Source: Clostridiales bacterium VE202-21 (GTDB lineage: Bacteria > Bacillota > Clostridia > Lachnospirales > Lachnospiraceae). From it: a DNA stretch of 52,959 nucleotides. The stretch is taken from assembly GCA_000509105.1 (NCBI GenBank), contig BAIF02000085.1, positions 1 to 52,959 of the forward strand, given 5' to 3'. Positions 16,875-24,510 of the stretch are shown piece by piece. Every line of letters begins with the position of its first letter. Positions within the stretch are counted from its first letter, which is position 1. The translations under genes were made by a program, and so were the position numbers. The notes beneath the pieces were generated by a model. That model searched no databases, was not told the DNA's origin, and was given only the letters and a program-made list of their open reading frames with translations.

Positions 16875-16904
16875 TTGACAATAGTGTGCGACATACAGTA
16901 TAAT
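16875..16904 (+). promoter_or_regulatory. promoter and possible PadR operator
   Basis: TTGACA (16875-16880), an 18-base spacer and TATAAT (16899-16904). The spacer and -10 carry an imperfect dyad, ATAgTGT...ACAgTAT (16881-16901), of the kind PadR repressors use for autoregulation. The operator reading is inference. Confidence 0.65.
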
Positions 16905-16925
16905 TTGTTTAAAGGAGGATTTACT

Positions 16926-17270
16926 ATGCCGGAAGAGAAGGATTTGATGGCAAACCTGACGTCAGAGCTGCGCAGGGGTACGCTGATTCTTAGTGTGCTG
17001 AGCCAGCTGGGGGAAGCCAAGTATGGATATGCTCTTGTCCAGAGCCTTGAGGAGAAGGGGGTAGAGATTGACCCGAACACGCTGTATCCTCTGCTCCGGC
17101 GTCTGGAGAAGCAGGGACTTTTGAGCAGCGAATGGGATGTGGGGGAGTCTAAACCGAGAAAATATTACAGGAGGACTCCCATGGGAGATGATATTTACAG
17201 GGAACTGAAGGCACAGTGGGAGCAGCTTTCGTTTAATATGGAGCGGATTTTAAGGGAGGGAGCGTTATGA
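16926..17270 (+). CDS. PadR-family transcriptional regulator
   Basis: A 114-residue winged-helix protein. The N-terminal HTH reads LRRGTLILSVLSQLGEAKYG, followed by the PadR signature YGYALVQSLEEKGVEIDPNT LYPLLRRLEKQGLL and the wing SKPRKYYRRTPMG (given in pieces). It starts at 16926 behind AAAGGAGG (16911-16918). The ATGA overlap with the next gene shows coupling. PadR regulators paired with HAAS-domain membrane proteins are a frequent arrangement in Firmicutes, usually autoregulated and responsive to envelope or drug stress. Confidence 0.9.
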   Translation: MPEEKDLMANLTSELRRGTLILSVLSQLGEAKYGYALVQSLEEKGVEIDPNTLYPLLRRLEKQGLLSSEWDVGESKPRKYYRRTPMGDDIYRELKAQWEQLSFNMERILREGAL

Positions 17271-18112
17271 CAGACAGGGAGAGAGAACTGATTAACCGAT
17301 ATGTTTACGAAGTTACAAGGCGCGTTCCAAAGGAGCAGCGGGACGAGATTGAGCTGGAGATGAGGGAACTGATCGGGGATATGCTGGAAGAGCTGACGCT
17401 CGATCAGGTATTTGCAAAACTTGGAGATCCGGCTGTGTTTGCCCGTAAGTACAGGGAAGATAAGAATTATGTCATCAGTCCTGAGTATTATGACAATTAT
17501 ATCTGGGTGATGAAGATCGTGCTGATCTGTGTATGGGCAGGGATGTTTATTTCCATGGTGGTTCAGTGTGTGATTGACTATAGAAATGTATTCTACGAGA
17601 TAGCGCGTTTTATAAGCGGGCTAATGACGGGGTCTGTTGGTGCATTTGGAGCGGTGACGTTGGTCTTTGCATTTATGGAACGGCAGAAGATAAAGGTAGA
17701 ACTAAAAAAGGATAAGGTCTGGACCTCCGACATACTGAACCCGATACCGGATAAGAAGGCCAGGATCAGCCGGGGGGATTGTGTTGCATCCCTGGTATTT
17801 ATCATGATTTTTGCCTTTATTCTCATATTTGTACCGCAGTTTATTGGAGCATGCTTTAAAGATGGAAACGAAGTTACATGCATTTCCATCTTTAATATGG
17901 ACAGATGGGGGATGATACTGCCCATATTTCTGGTTGCCCTGATGGCCGCATTTGTAGATGAAATTATCCGGCTTGTAGCCGGGTGCTACTGCCGGACTGT
18001 GATGCTGAGCAGTATCATAGCGAATGGAATTCAGATAATATTGGCGGTACTCGTATTAAAAGTACTTCCCATCTGGAATCCCAATTTTGTATTTGAATTA
18101 GAGTTAAACTAA
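17267..18112 (+). CDS. HAAS-domain membrane protein, apparently shortened by a stop codon
   Basis: A 281-residue protein. The N-terminal HAAS-type helical domain (1-75) reads LINRYVYEVTRRVPKEQRDE, then LTLDQVFAKLGDPAVFARKY. Four hydrophobic segments follow (about 84-106, 115-145, 180-205, 216-240), plus one near 250-270. HAAS domains occur in anti-sigma-like or PadR-linked membrane proteins. The stop at 18110-18112 is followed, in the same frame, by 52 further sense codons with a clear transmembrane helix (next entry), so the ancestral protein was probably about 333 residues. Confidence 0.8.
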   Translation: MTDRERELINRYVYEVTRRVPKEQRDEIELEMRELIGDMLEELTLDQVFAKLGDPAVFARKYREDKNYVISPEYYDNYIWVMKIVLICVWAGMFISMVVQCVIDYRNVFYEIARFISGLMTGSVGAFGAVTLVFAFMERQKIKVELKKDKVWTSDILNPIPDKKARISRGDCVASLVFIMIFAFILIFVPQFIGACFKDGNEVTCISIFNMDRWGMILPIFLVALMAAFVDEIIRLVAGCYCRTVMLSSIIANGIQIILAVLVLKVLPIWNPNFVFELELN

Positions 18113-18271
18113 AGCGAATCATTTCACTGGAAGAATGAATTGATTAACAGGTGGAATGCAGGACTGGTATCTGATATCATCCTGGGGATTATCGTAATTG
18201 CATCCGCCATAGAGGTTGGACTGACCGTGTACAGGACTGGGCGGTATGGGAGAGAGTTGGGCGGACGCTGA
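18113..18271 (+). pseudogene. in-frame continuation of the HAAS gene after a TAA
   Basis: Directly after the TAA and in the same frame, 52 codons encode SESFHWKNELINRWNAGLVS, then a hydrophobic helix DIILGIIVIASAIEVGLTVY and a basic tail RTGRYGRELGGR, ending at TGA (18269-18271). There is no own start codon or binding site. The composition is protein-like and matches a final helix with cytoplasmic tail. Most simply it is the natural C-terminus cut off by a nonsense change. Confidence 0.65.
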
Positions 18272-18353
18272 GATATATAAGCGGGTATTGTTTCACAGAA
18301 GAGACGCTGAGAAAGAAGGAGATCACCGCTTATGCAGATTCAGGAAGAGCACC

Positions 18354-18824
18354 TCAAAAGCAGGAACACAGCCAGGGATATGTATGCCTTGGCTGTGATG
18401 TTTTGTATCTATAATTACAGATCAAAAGAGTCCAGCTCTTGGATTTGTCTCTTTTTTGCTGCATTTTGATATGTTTCTTCTCCAAAAGGGGGGGATTTTT
18501 CCATAATACGATTCTCTTCTTTTTGACCTGAGATACTAAAAGGCATCTTGAGTTTCGAAATGTTTCAATATCATAAAAAACTAAATCTATATTCTCTTCA
18601 TCAAATTCACTGCATAAATCACCTCGGAGTAAGCGGTCGGGAATGCTTGATGTAATTGCCATTAAATCAATCTCGCTTTTTATGGTCTGTTCTGTACGTG
18701 CATAGCTGCCAAACAGTATAATATATTCCAAATCAGGTATTCGGCTGATTAGGTACTGTATCTTTTTTATAATGAAAGTTTTTGTAGTACCTTCCAAAAA
18801 AGATATTGATTCATCTATTTTCAT
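18354..18824 (-). CDS. MNT-type nucleotidyltransferase-domain protein
   Basis: A 156-residue protein with the nucleotidyltransferase signature IILFGSYARTEQTIKSEIDL (GSxAR..E.D) near 40-60. Residues 86-110 (ENIDLVFYDIETF) supply the third acidic position. The family includes MNT antitoxins and standalone transferases. No HEPN partner gene is adjacent, so toxin-antitoxin function is not supported. ATG 18824 is used because GGAGG lies just upstream; the GTG at 18836 overlaps that site. The last 40 residues are basic and unlike the family. The gene is AT-rich compared with neighbours and abuts a truncated regulator, suggesting recent insertion. Confidence 0.7.
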   Translation of the reverse strand: MKIDESISFLEGTTKTFIIKKIQYLISRIPDLEYIILFGSYARTEQTIKSEIDLMAITSSIPDRLLRGDLCSEFDEENIDLVFYDIETFRNSRCLLVSQVKKKRIVLWKNPPLLEKKHIKMQQKRDKSKSWTLLICNYRYKTSQPRHTYPWLCSCF

Positions 18825-18848
18825 TTTGACCTCCACCGAAGCAGCGCA

Positions 18849-19124
18849 TCAAAGCTGGAGATTGCGTCTACGCTTGGCCTGGGTATGCCAACGGTTCTGC
18901 AGAACAGGAAGGAATTGCTGGAGCGCGGGATTATCATAAATGACGAACGTAAGATAATATCTGGGTTTTGCAGAACCGCTTCACCATTCAGGATAAAGCA
19001 CGGGAAAGACCGGTATCCGGTGCTGGTTATAGAGCTTGACGTGAGGGAACATGTGGAAGATCCAATTGTCAGTAAAGCGGATGAAAAAAGCAGAGGATCT
19101 GCGAGTTGCATCAGATGCAGTTGA
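18849..19124 (+). pseudogene. remnant of a ROK-family repressor (HTH part)
   Basis: The frame reads SKLEIASTLGLGMPTVLQNR, then KELLERGIIINDERKIISGF, which matches the N-terminal winged HTH of ROK-type sugar repressors. The following residues are not recognisably the ROK kinase-like domain, and the frame stops at 19124. The true N-terminus is missing: the frame runs into the start of the nucleotidyltransferase gene. It is therefore a fragment without a usable start. The rest of the gap to 19211 shows nothing I recognise. Confidence 0.6.
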
Positions 19125-19211
19125 TACGGGGGAAGAATACTTATGCCAGAAGATACCAGCATACAAAGGGTATAACTGCATAAAGAAGCAGATAGAAACG
19201 AGCATCGACTT

Positions 19212-19266
19212 ATACCTCTTCCTGTGTTATGATAATGTTTGATTATTATAGAACAGAAAGAGGTAT
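19212..19266 (+). promoter_or_regulatory. stem sequestering the ribosome binding site of the TetM-like gene
   Basis: ATACCTCTT (19212-19220) is perfectly complementary to AAGAGGTAT (19258-19266), which contains the AGAGG ribosome binding site of the gene starting at 19272. The loop holds a short frame starting MIMFDYYRTERG (ATG 19229) that runs across the downstream start and ends at a TAA soon after. A stem hiding the binding site plus an overlapping short frame is the layout of translational attenuation. Function is inferred. Confidence 0.5.
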
Positions 19267-19271
19267 TTTTG

Positions 19272-21977
19272 ATGAGCAATACATCAGCGAATAACCCCCA
19301 TAAACATATCTGCCTAGGCATCCTTGCTCATGTCGATGCAGGAAAAACAACGCTGTCGGAAAGCATGCTCTATACGGCAGGCAGTATCCGAAAGCTGGGG
19401 CGGGTGGATCATCAGGACGCTTTTTTAGACACATTTGACCTGGAGCGTTCGAGAGGGATTACCATCTTCTCAAAACAGGCGGAATTTGTGTGGAAAGATA
19501 TGGAGATCACGCTTTTGGATACACCGGGCCATGTGGATTTCTCGGCGGAAATGGAGCGTGCTCTGCAAGTGATGGATTATGCCGTGCTTGTGATCAGCGG
19601 GGCGGACGGCGTACAGGGGCATACAGTTACCCTCTGGCGTCTTCTGAAACAGTATCAAATTCCGGTATTTTTATTTATAAACAAGATGGATCAGGAGGGA
19701 ACGGATCAGGAGTTAATTTTAAAAGAACTAAAGAAACGCCTGAGTGACGGGTGTGTGGGCTTTTATGAATTATCTAACCTGGAAAATGCGGAGGACAGCT
19801 GTCTGGAGAATCTGGCAGTGTGTGAGGAAGGCATGCTGGAGGAATACCTGGAGACCGGGAAGATTGGGCTGGATTCAGTGGTACGCGCGGTCCGTGAAAG
19901 AAAGGTATTCCCTTGTTACTTTGGATCCGCACTCAGACTGGAAGGCGTGGAAGAATTGCTGGAGGGGCTCAGGACGTACATGGCCAGCCCGGATTATCCC
20001 CGTGAATTCGGGGCAAAGGTTTACAAGATAGCGAGGGATGAACAAGGAAACCGGCTGACCTATCTGAAGGTGACAGGAGGGACTCTGCATGTGAAGAATA
20101 TACTGCCTGGCACAAAAGAGAAGATAAATCAGATCCGTATTTATTCGGGTGCAAAGTATGAGGCTGTCCAGTCGGCTGCAGCGGGCCGTGTATGTGCTGT
20201 GACAGGTCCCGTCAGTACGTATCCGGGGCAGGGAATCGGCGCGGAGAAGGAGCTGGACATGTTTATACTAGAACCGGTTCTAACCTACCAGATTCAGCTT
20301 CCTGTGGACTGCGATGTGCATCAGATGCTGCTGAATCTTAAGCAGTTGGAGGAAGAGGAGCCTCAGCTTCATATCGTGTGGGAGGAGCAGATTGGAGAGA
20401 TCCATGCCCAGCTGATGGGAGAGGTGCAGACAGAGGTGCTGAAAAGTTTGATATGGGAGCGCTTTAAGGTCCGTGTAGAATTTGGCGAAGGGAATATTGT
20501 TTATAAAGAAACGATTGAAGAGCCGGTGGAGGGGGTCGGGCATTTTGAACCGCTTCGGCATTATGCGGAAGTACACCTGCTTTTGGAGCCGGGAGAACGG
20601 GGATCAGGCCTTCAGTTTACGTCTGCCTGCAGTGAGGATGTTCTGGACAGAAACTGGCAGCGGCTGATCTTAACTCATTTGGAGGAAAAAGAGCATAAGG
20701 GAGTTTTGACCGGCGCGGCTGTCACGGATATGAAGCTTACGCTTACAGCAGGGCGGGCACATCTGAAGCATACGGAAGGCGGAGATTTCAGACAGGCCAC
20801 GTACCGTGCGGTGCGCCAGGGTCTCAAAAAAGCGAAAAGCATTTTGCTGGAACCGTATTATGAATTCCGCTTGGAAATGCCTTCGGACCATATTGGACGC
20901 GCGATGTCTGATATACAAAAGATGTACGGCCGCTTCGATCACCCCGGGATGGACGGGGGGACCGCGGTGCTTACCGGAATCGTTCCGGTAGCGACGATGC
21001 GGGGATATCAGCGGGAATTTATTTCCTACACGGGCGGGCAGGGCCGGATGTTCTGCAGCCTGAGGGGATATGAGCCGTGCCATGATCAGGAGGCGGTTAT
21101 AGCCGCAGCTGGTTATGATTCTGAGGCCGATATGGAGAATCCGACAGGATCGGTTTTCTGTGCCCATGGTGCTGGATTTGTTGTGAAATGGGATCAGGTG
21201 GAGGAGTATATGCATATGGAAAGCACTCTGAAGACAGACGCTCCCGAACAGGATTTATTTGTATATATACCGCCGGCTTCCGGCTCTTCTTCCAGGATAG
21301 AGCTGACACAGGCGGAACTGGATGCGATCTACAGGAGGACTCCGGATCCGGTGAAAAGAAGGACACAGAGTGCGCCGGTTACCGTTAAGGCACCGGAAAA
21401 GAAGCTAACCGACGGAAAATGGGAGGAGCGGCAGAAAAATAAGAAAAGCAGAGAGACCTATCTGCTTGTTGACGGCTACAATATTATATTTGCATGGGAA
21501 GATTTAAGCGCTCTGGCTGAGGTAAATATAGAGAGTGCAAGGGACAAGCTGATGGATATTCTGTGCAATTACCAGGGATATAAGCAGTGTACGCTGATTC
21601 TGGTATTTGACGCCTACAAGGTGGAGGGAAATCCGGGGGAGGTTCTGAAATACCACAACATTTACGTCGTTTATACCAAGGAGGCGGAGACTGCGGACCA
21701 GTATATAGAAAAGACGGTACGCCGCATCGGACGGGGGTATGATGTTACGGTTGCTACATCCGATGCCCTGGAGCAGGTGATTATCCTCGGGCAGGGAGCG
21801 CAGCGGATGTCTGCTGACGGATTGAAAGAGGAAATAGAGCTTATGCAGAATGAGATCCGAAGTGAGTACCTGAACAAACCGGAAAATGCAAGAAATTATT
21901 TATTCGACCACATGTCAGAGGAATTAGTCAATGAAATGGAGAATGTGCGGTTAGGAAAAAAACGAAGAGATTATTAA
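19272..21977 (+). CDS. TetM-like ribosomal-protection GTPase fused to a C-terminal NYN RNase domain
   Basis: A 901-residue cytoplasmic protein. Residues 1-665 form an EF-G-like translational GTPase of the tetracycline ribosomal-protection type: G1 AHVDAGKTT (19-27), G2 RSRGITI, G3 DTPGHVDF, G4 NKMDQEG, then domains II-V to VPVATMRGYQREFISYTGGQ. After a lysine-rich linker (about 695-728) comes an NYN/YacP-like domain, YLLVDGYNIIFAWEDL, LVFDAYKVEGNPG, ETADQYIEKTVRR and VTVATSDALEQVI, carrying the four acidic positions of the PIN-like fold. YacP/Rae1 of Bacillus is a ribosome-bound mRNA endonuclease. The start at 19272 has AAAGAGG upstream. Tetracycline resistance itself is not proven. Confidence 0.85.
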   Translation: MSNTSANNPHKHICLGILAHVDAGKTTLSESMLYTAGSIRKLGRVDHQDAFLDTFDLERSRGITIFSKQAEFVWKDMEITLLDTPGHVDFSAEMERALQVMDYAVLVISGADGVQGHTVTLWRLLKQYQIPVFLFINKMDQEGTDQELILKELKKRLSDGCVGFYELSNLENAEDSCLENLAVCEEGMLEEYLETGKIGLDSVVRAVRERKVFPCYFGSALRLEGVEELLEGLRTYMASPDYPREFGAKVYKIARDEQGNRLTYLKVTGGTLHVKNILPGTKEKINQIRIYSGAKYEAVQSAAAGRVCAVTGPVSTYPGQGIGAEKELDMFILEPVLTYQIQLPVDCDVHQMLLNLKQLEEEEPQLHIVWEEQIGEIHAQLMGEVQTEVLKSLIWERFKVRVEFGEGNIVYKETIEEPVEGVGHFEPLRHYAEVHLLLEPGERGSGLQFTSACSEDVLDRNWQRLILTHLEEKEHKGVLTGAAVTDMKLTLTAGRAHLKHTEGGDFRQATYRAVRQGLKKAKSILLEPYYEFRLEMPSDHIGRAMSDIQKMYGRFDHPGMDGGTAVLTGIVPVATMRGYQREFISYTGGQGRMFCSLRGYEPCHDQEAVIAAAGYDSEADMENPTGSVFCAHGAGFVVKWDQVEEYMHMESTLKTDAPEQDLFVYIPPASGSSSRIELTQAELDAIYRRTPDPVKRRTQSAPVTVKAPEKKLTDGKWEERQKNKKSRETYLLVDGYNIIFAWEDLSALAEVNIESARDKLMDILCNYQGYKQCTLILVFDAYKVEGNPGEVLKYHNIYVVYTKEAETADQYIEKTVRRIGRGYDVTVATSDALEQVIILGQGAQRMSADGLKEEIELMQNEIRSEYLNKPENARNYLFDHMSEELVNEMENVRLGKKRRDY

Positions 21978-22015
21978 GCTGTTTTTAGGCAGATATATTG
22001 GGTAATACTTATAAA

Positions 22016-22070
22016 AACCACATCGCTTTGGAAGGCAGAATGCCTTTTCCAATTCGGTGTGGGTTCTCTT
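22016..22070 (+). terminator. hairpin after the GTPase-NYN gene
   Basis: AACCACATCG pairs imperfectly with CGGTGTGGGTT around an inner stem TTGGAAGGCA / TGCCTTTTCCAA, followed by CTCTTT. It begins 39 bases after the stop. Confidence 0.6.
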
Positions 22071-22165
22071 TAGAAAGATGAACAAAATGAAATGCCAGGA
22101 GATAAAATAAAATACAAAACTTTACGGCTGCCATTAATAAAGATTGTATAAGTAAAAAATTCTTA

Positions 22166-22195
22166 TTGACAATCTGCACAGGTCCGGGATATAAT
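22166..22195 (+). promoter_or_regulatory. strong promoter of the MutS2-like leader
   Basis: TTGACA (22166-22171), an 18-base spacer and a perfect TATAAT (22190-22195). The gene starts over 400 bases downstream, after two terminators. Confidence 0.75.
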
Positions 22196-22224
22196 AAAGA
22201 AAATTTTTCGGGAGAGGTAAATGT

Positions 22225-22263
22225 ATGTTACGTGTGGTAGTAATGGAGAATACAGCTAATTAA
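22225..22263 (+). CDS. 12-residue candidate leader peptide
   Basis: MLRVVVMENTAN, preceded by GGGAGAGG with 7-base spacing (an ATG at 22221 in another frame would have only 3). The end of this frame, ATACAGCT (22250-22257), is perfectly complementary to AGCTGTAT (22302-22309) downstream, so a ribosome on the leader would change folding. It lies between a strong promoter and two tandem terminators. This is the typical plan of ribosome-controlled attenuation in genes induced by ribosome-targeting antibiotics. The existence of the peptide is inferred. Confidence 0.45.
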   Translation: MLRVVVMENTAN

Positions 22264-22378
22264 ATAGTTGTGGGGAAGCAGCATTGTCGTTTTTAGGGGA
22301 CAGCTGTATCCTTTTATCTGCCTTACAAAATGCGAACATACGCTTCGGATAGATATCTGTGATAGATGAGATTTGAAG

Positions 22379-22407
22379 AGCATGGCTGTATGGTCATGCT
22401 GTTTTTT
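22379..22407 (+). terminator. attenuator terminator 1 in the MutS2-like leader
   Basis: AGCATGGC pairs with GGTCATGCT and is followed by GTTTTTTC. It is about 115 bases after the leader peptide frame. Confidence 0.7.
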
Positions 22408-22428
22408 CTGTTATAGTATATTTTACAA

Positions 22429-22482
22429 GCCACGGAAGTAGTATGCCTGTATATGGGCAGATACTTTTCGTGGCGTTTTTTT
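22429..22482 (+). terminator. attenuator terminator 2 in the MutS2-like leader
   Basis: GCCACG-GAAGTA pairs with TACTTTTCGTGGC around an inner stem GCC/GGC, followed by seven T residues. It is 125 bases before the gene. The rest of the leader (22483-22573) holds nothing else that I recognise. Confidence 0.75.
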
Positions 22483-22573
22483 GTTGAAATGAGTATACCC
22501 GCAGGGTACCGTATTATGCGGTCCTCCGGGCGAATCCGATGTAAACGGGTGAATAAGGTTAAAATTTAGGACA

Positions 22574-22593
22574 AAATAACCGGTCGGTTATTT
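22574..22593. promoter_or_regulatory. palindromic candidate operator
   Basis: AAATAACCGGTCGGTTATTT is a perfect 9-bp dyad with a 2-base centre. It ends 5 bases before the AGGAGG of the MutS2-like gene. The shape is like TetR-family operators, but no matching TetR gene is adjacent. As RNA it could also partly mask the ribosome binding site region. Confidence 0.45.
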
Positions 22594-22607
22594 TTCAGGA
22601 GGTCAAT

Positions 22608-24509
22608 ATGTTAGACACAGAAAAAATACTAGAATTTGATAAAATAAAAGAACAGCTGGCAGATTTGGCATGCACGGAGGGGGCAAAAGGGCAGGCAAGG
22701 GATCTGAAACCATATCTGTCCGAAATTGATGTCAGAGCCAGGCAAAAGGAGACTACAGAAGCCAGGTATATGATTGAAAAATGCGGGATGCCGCCGATGA
22801 CGGCGCTTCAGGGAATTAGGGAATGGATCGAGTTTGCGGGCAAAGGAGGATGCCTTACTGCCGAACAGCTGGAATGTATTTCCAGGACTCTTACATCTGT
22901 AAGAAGGCTGAAGTCCTATCTTGAGAGAGGAAAGCAGTATGAACTGAGCCTGGCCTATTATGAAGAAAATCTGGACTCATTGGATGAGGTCTGTGAAGAA
23001 TTGAATCAAAAGATACGAAATGGAGAAGTAGACGACTATGCCTCTAAGACCTTAAAGTCGCTCAGGGAGGCAATTGACCGGACAGACGATAAAATGCACC
23101 AGAAGGCAGATGCAGCACTGCGGGCAAACAAATCCTATATGTCTGATAGTTTCAGCACAGTAAAAAATGGACATCTGTGTATACCGGTCAAGAAAGAATA
23201 CCGATTTAAGATTGCCGGCGCAGTGATTGACAAATCCGCTACAGGAAGCACCTTATTTGTGGAACCAGCTGCAGTTGCCGCGCTCTACGATGAACTGCAG
23301 GAACTCAGAATTGATGAGGAAAATGAGGTGATCAGGATTCTGTACACATTGTCGGGGCTGCTGTCCGATAAGGAAGAGATTATAAAGAAAAACAACAGGA
23401 CAGTTGAAAAGCTGGATTTTATTTTCGCCAAAGCAAAGCTGAGCCTGGAATACGGAGGGACGCAGCCGGAAATCAATACGGAACGCTATATCAAGCTGAA
23501 GAACGGAAGGCATCCGCTGATGGACAGAAAAATCAATGTGCCTTTGAACTTTGAAATAGGGAACGGTATTAACGGTGTGGTCATTACCGGCCCCAATACC
23601 GGAGGAAAGACAGTGGCAATCAAGACTGTAGCGCTCAATTGCATGATGGCACAGTGCGGAATGCATGTGGCATGTGATCATGCAGAAATATGCATGAATA
23701 ATGCGGTATTATGTGATATCGGGGATGGACAGAATTTGTCTGAAAACCTGTCCACATTTTCCGCACATATTACAAATGTATTGGGCATACTAAAAACAGT
23801 CAGCCGCGAAAGCCTGGTTATCATGGACGAACTGGGTTCCGGCACAGATCCGGCAGAGGGGATGGGAATCGCCATCGCCATTCTGGAGGAACTGAAAAAG
23901 AGCGGGGCACTGTTTCTGGTCACCACACATTATCCGGAAGTGAAAGAGTATGCCAAACGGGAAGAGGGAATCGTGAATGCAAGAATGACCTTTGACAAAG
24001 AAAGCCTGCGTCCGTTATATCAGTTAGTCATCGGAAAAGCAGGAGAGAGCTGCGCCTTCTATATTGCAGGTAAACTGGGGATGCCGGGCAATATGCTCCG
24101 AACCGCAGCACAAGCTGCCTACGGAGAGGAGGCAGAGCTGGACTTTCAGACAGAGACGGACAACCAGGAACTAAAAAGAAATTCTCATTCAAAGATACAG
24201 AAAAAGAAAAAAGTAGTCATGCAGGAGAATGCAGTAAAATACCAGCTGGGTGACAGCGTGATGGTCATGCCGGATAAAAAAATAGGAATCGTCTGCCAGA
24301 CTGCGAATGAAAAGGGGGTACTCCGTGTACAGATGCCGGATAAAAAAATATGGATCAACCATAAGAGAATACGGCTGCACGTTCCTGCAGACCAGTTATA
24401 TCCGGAAGATTACGATTTTTCTATCATATTTGACAGTGTTGAAACACGGAAGACAAGACATGATATGGAAAGAAAATACGTACAAAAGACACTAAATTGT
24501 GACGAGTAG
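22608..24509 (+). CDS. MutS2-like ATPase lacking the Smr domain
   Basis: A 633-residue protein of the MutS2 branch. The core/lever region (1-310) includes SYMSDSFSTVKNGHLCIPVK and DKSATGSTLFVEP, matching MutS2. The ATPase has Walker A GPNTGGKTV (328-336), FSAHITNVLGIL and Walker B LVIMDELGSGTDPAEG near 405, then TTHYPEVKEYA. A lysine-rich stretch (about 525-540) leads to a KOW-like domain (YQLGDSVMVMPDKKIGIV) and a short tail. The C-terminal Smr endonuclease of canonical MutS2 (about 780 residues) is absent. MutS2 splits collided ribosomes in Bacillus. Its leader suggests antibiotic-linked control. AGGAGG precedes the ATG. Confidence 0.85.
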   Translation: MLDTEKILEFDKIKEQLADLACTEGAKGQARDLKPYLSEIDVRARQKETTEARYMIEKCGMPPMTALQGIREWIEFAGKGGCLTAEQLECISRTLTSVRRLKSYLERGKQYELSLAYYEENLDSLDEVCEELNQKIRNGEVDDYASKTLKSLREAIDRTDDKMHQKADAALRANKSYMSDSFSTVKNGHLCIPVKKEYRFKIAGAVIDKSATGSTLFVEPAAVAALYDELQELRIDEENEVIRILYTLSGLLSDKEEIIKKNNRTVEKLDFIFAKAKLSLEYGGTQPEINTERYIKLKNGRHPLMDRKINVPLNFEIGNGINGVVITGPNTGGKTVAIKTVALNCMMAQCGMHVACDHAEICMNNAVLCDIGDGQNLSENLSTFSAHITNVLGILKTVSRESLVIMDELGSGTDPAEGMGIAIAILEELKKSGALFLVTTHYPEVKEYAKREEGIVNARMTFDKESLRPLYQLVIGKAGESCAFYIAGKLGMPGNMLRTAAQAAYGEEAELDFQTETDNQELKRNSHSKIQKKKKVVMQENAVKYQLGDSVMVMPDKKIGIVCQTANEKGVLRVQMPDKKIWINHKRIRLHVPADQLYPEDYDFSIIFDSVETRKTRHDMERKYVQKTLNCDE

Positions 24510-24510
24510 T

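Noticed and set aside
18354..18824. MNT/HEPN toxin-antitoxin system
   Set aside because: Only the MNT-like gene is present; the neighbouring frame is a ROK-type HTH remnant, not a HEPN protein.
22221..22259. Alternative leader peptide starting at ATG 22221 (MYVTCGSNGEYS)
   Set aside because: Only 3 bases from the ribosome binding site; the frame at 22225 has normal spacing. It cannot be excluded completely.
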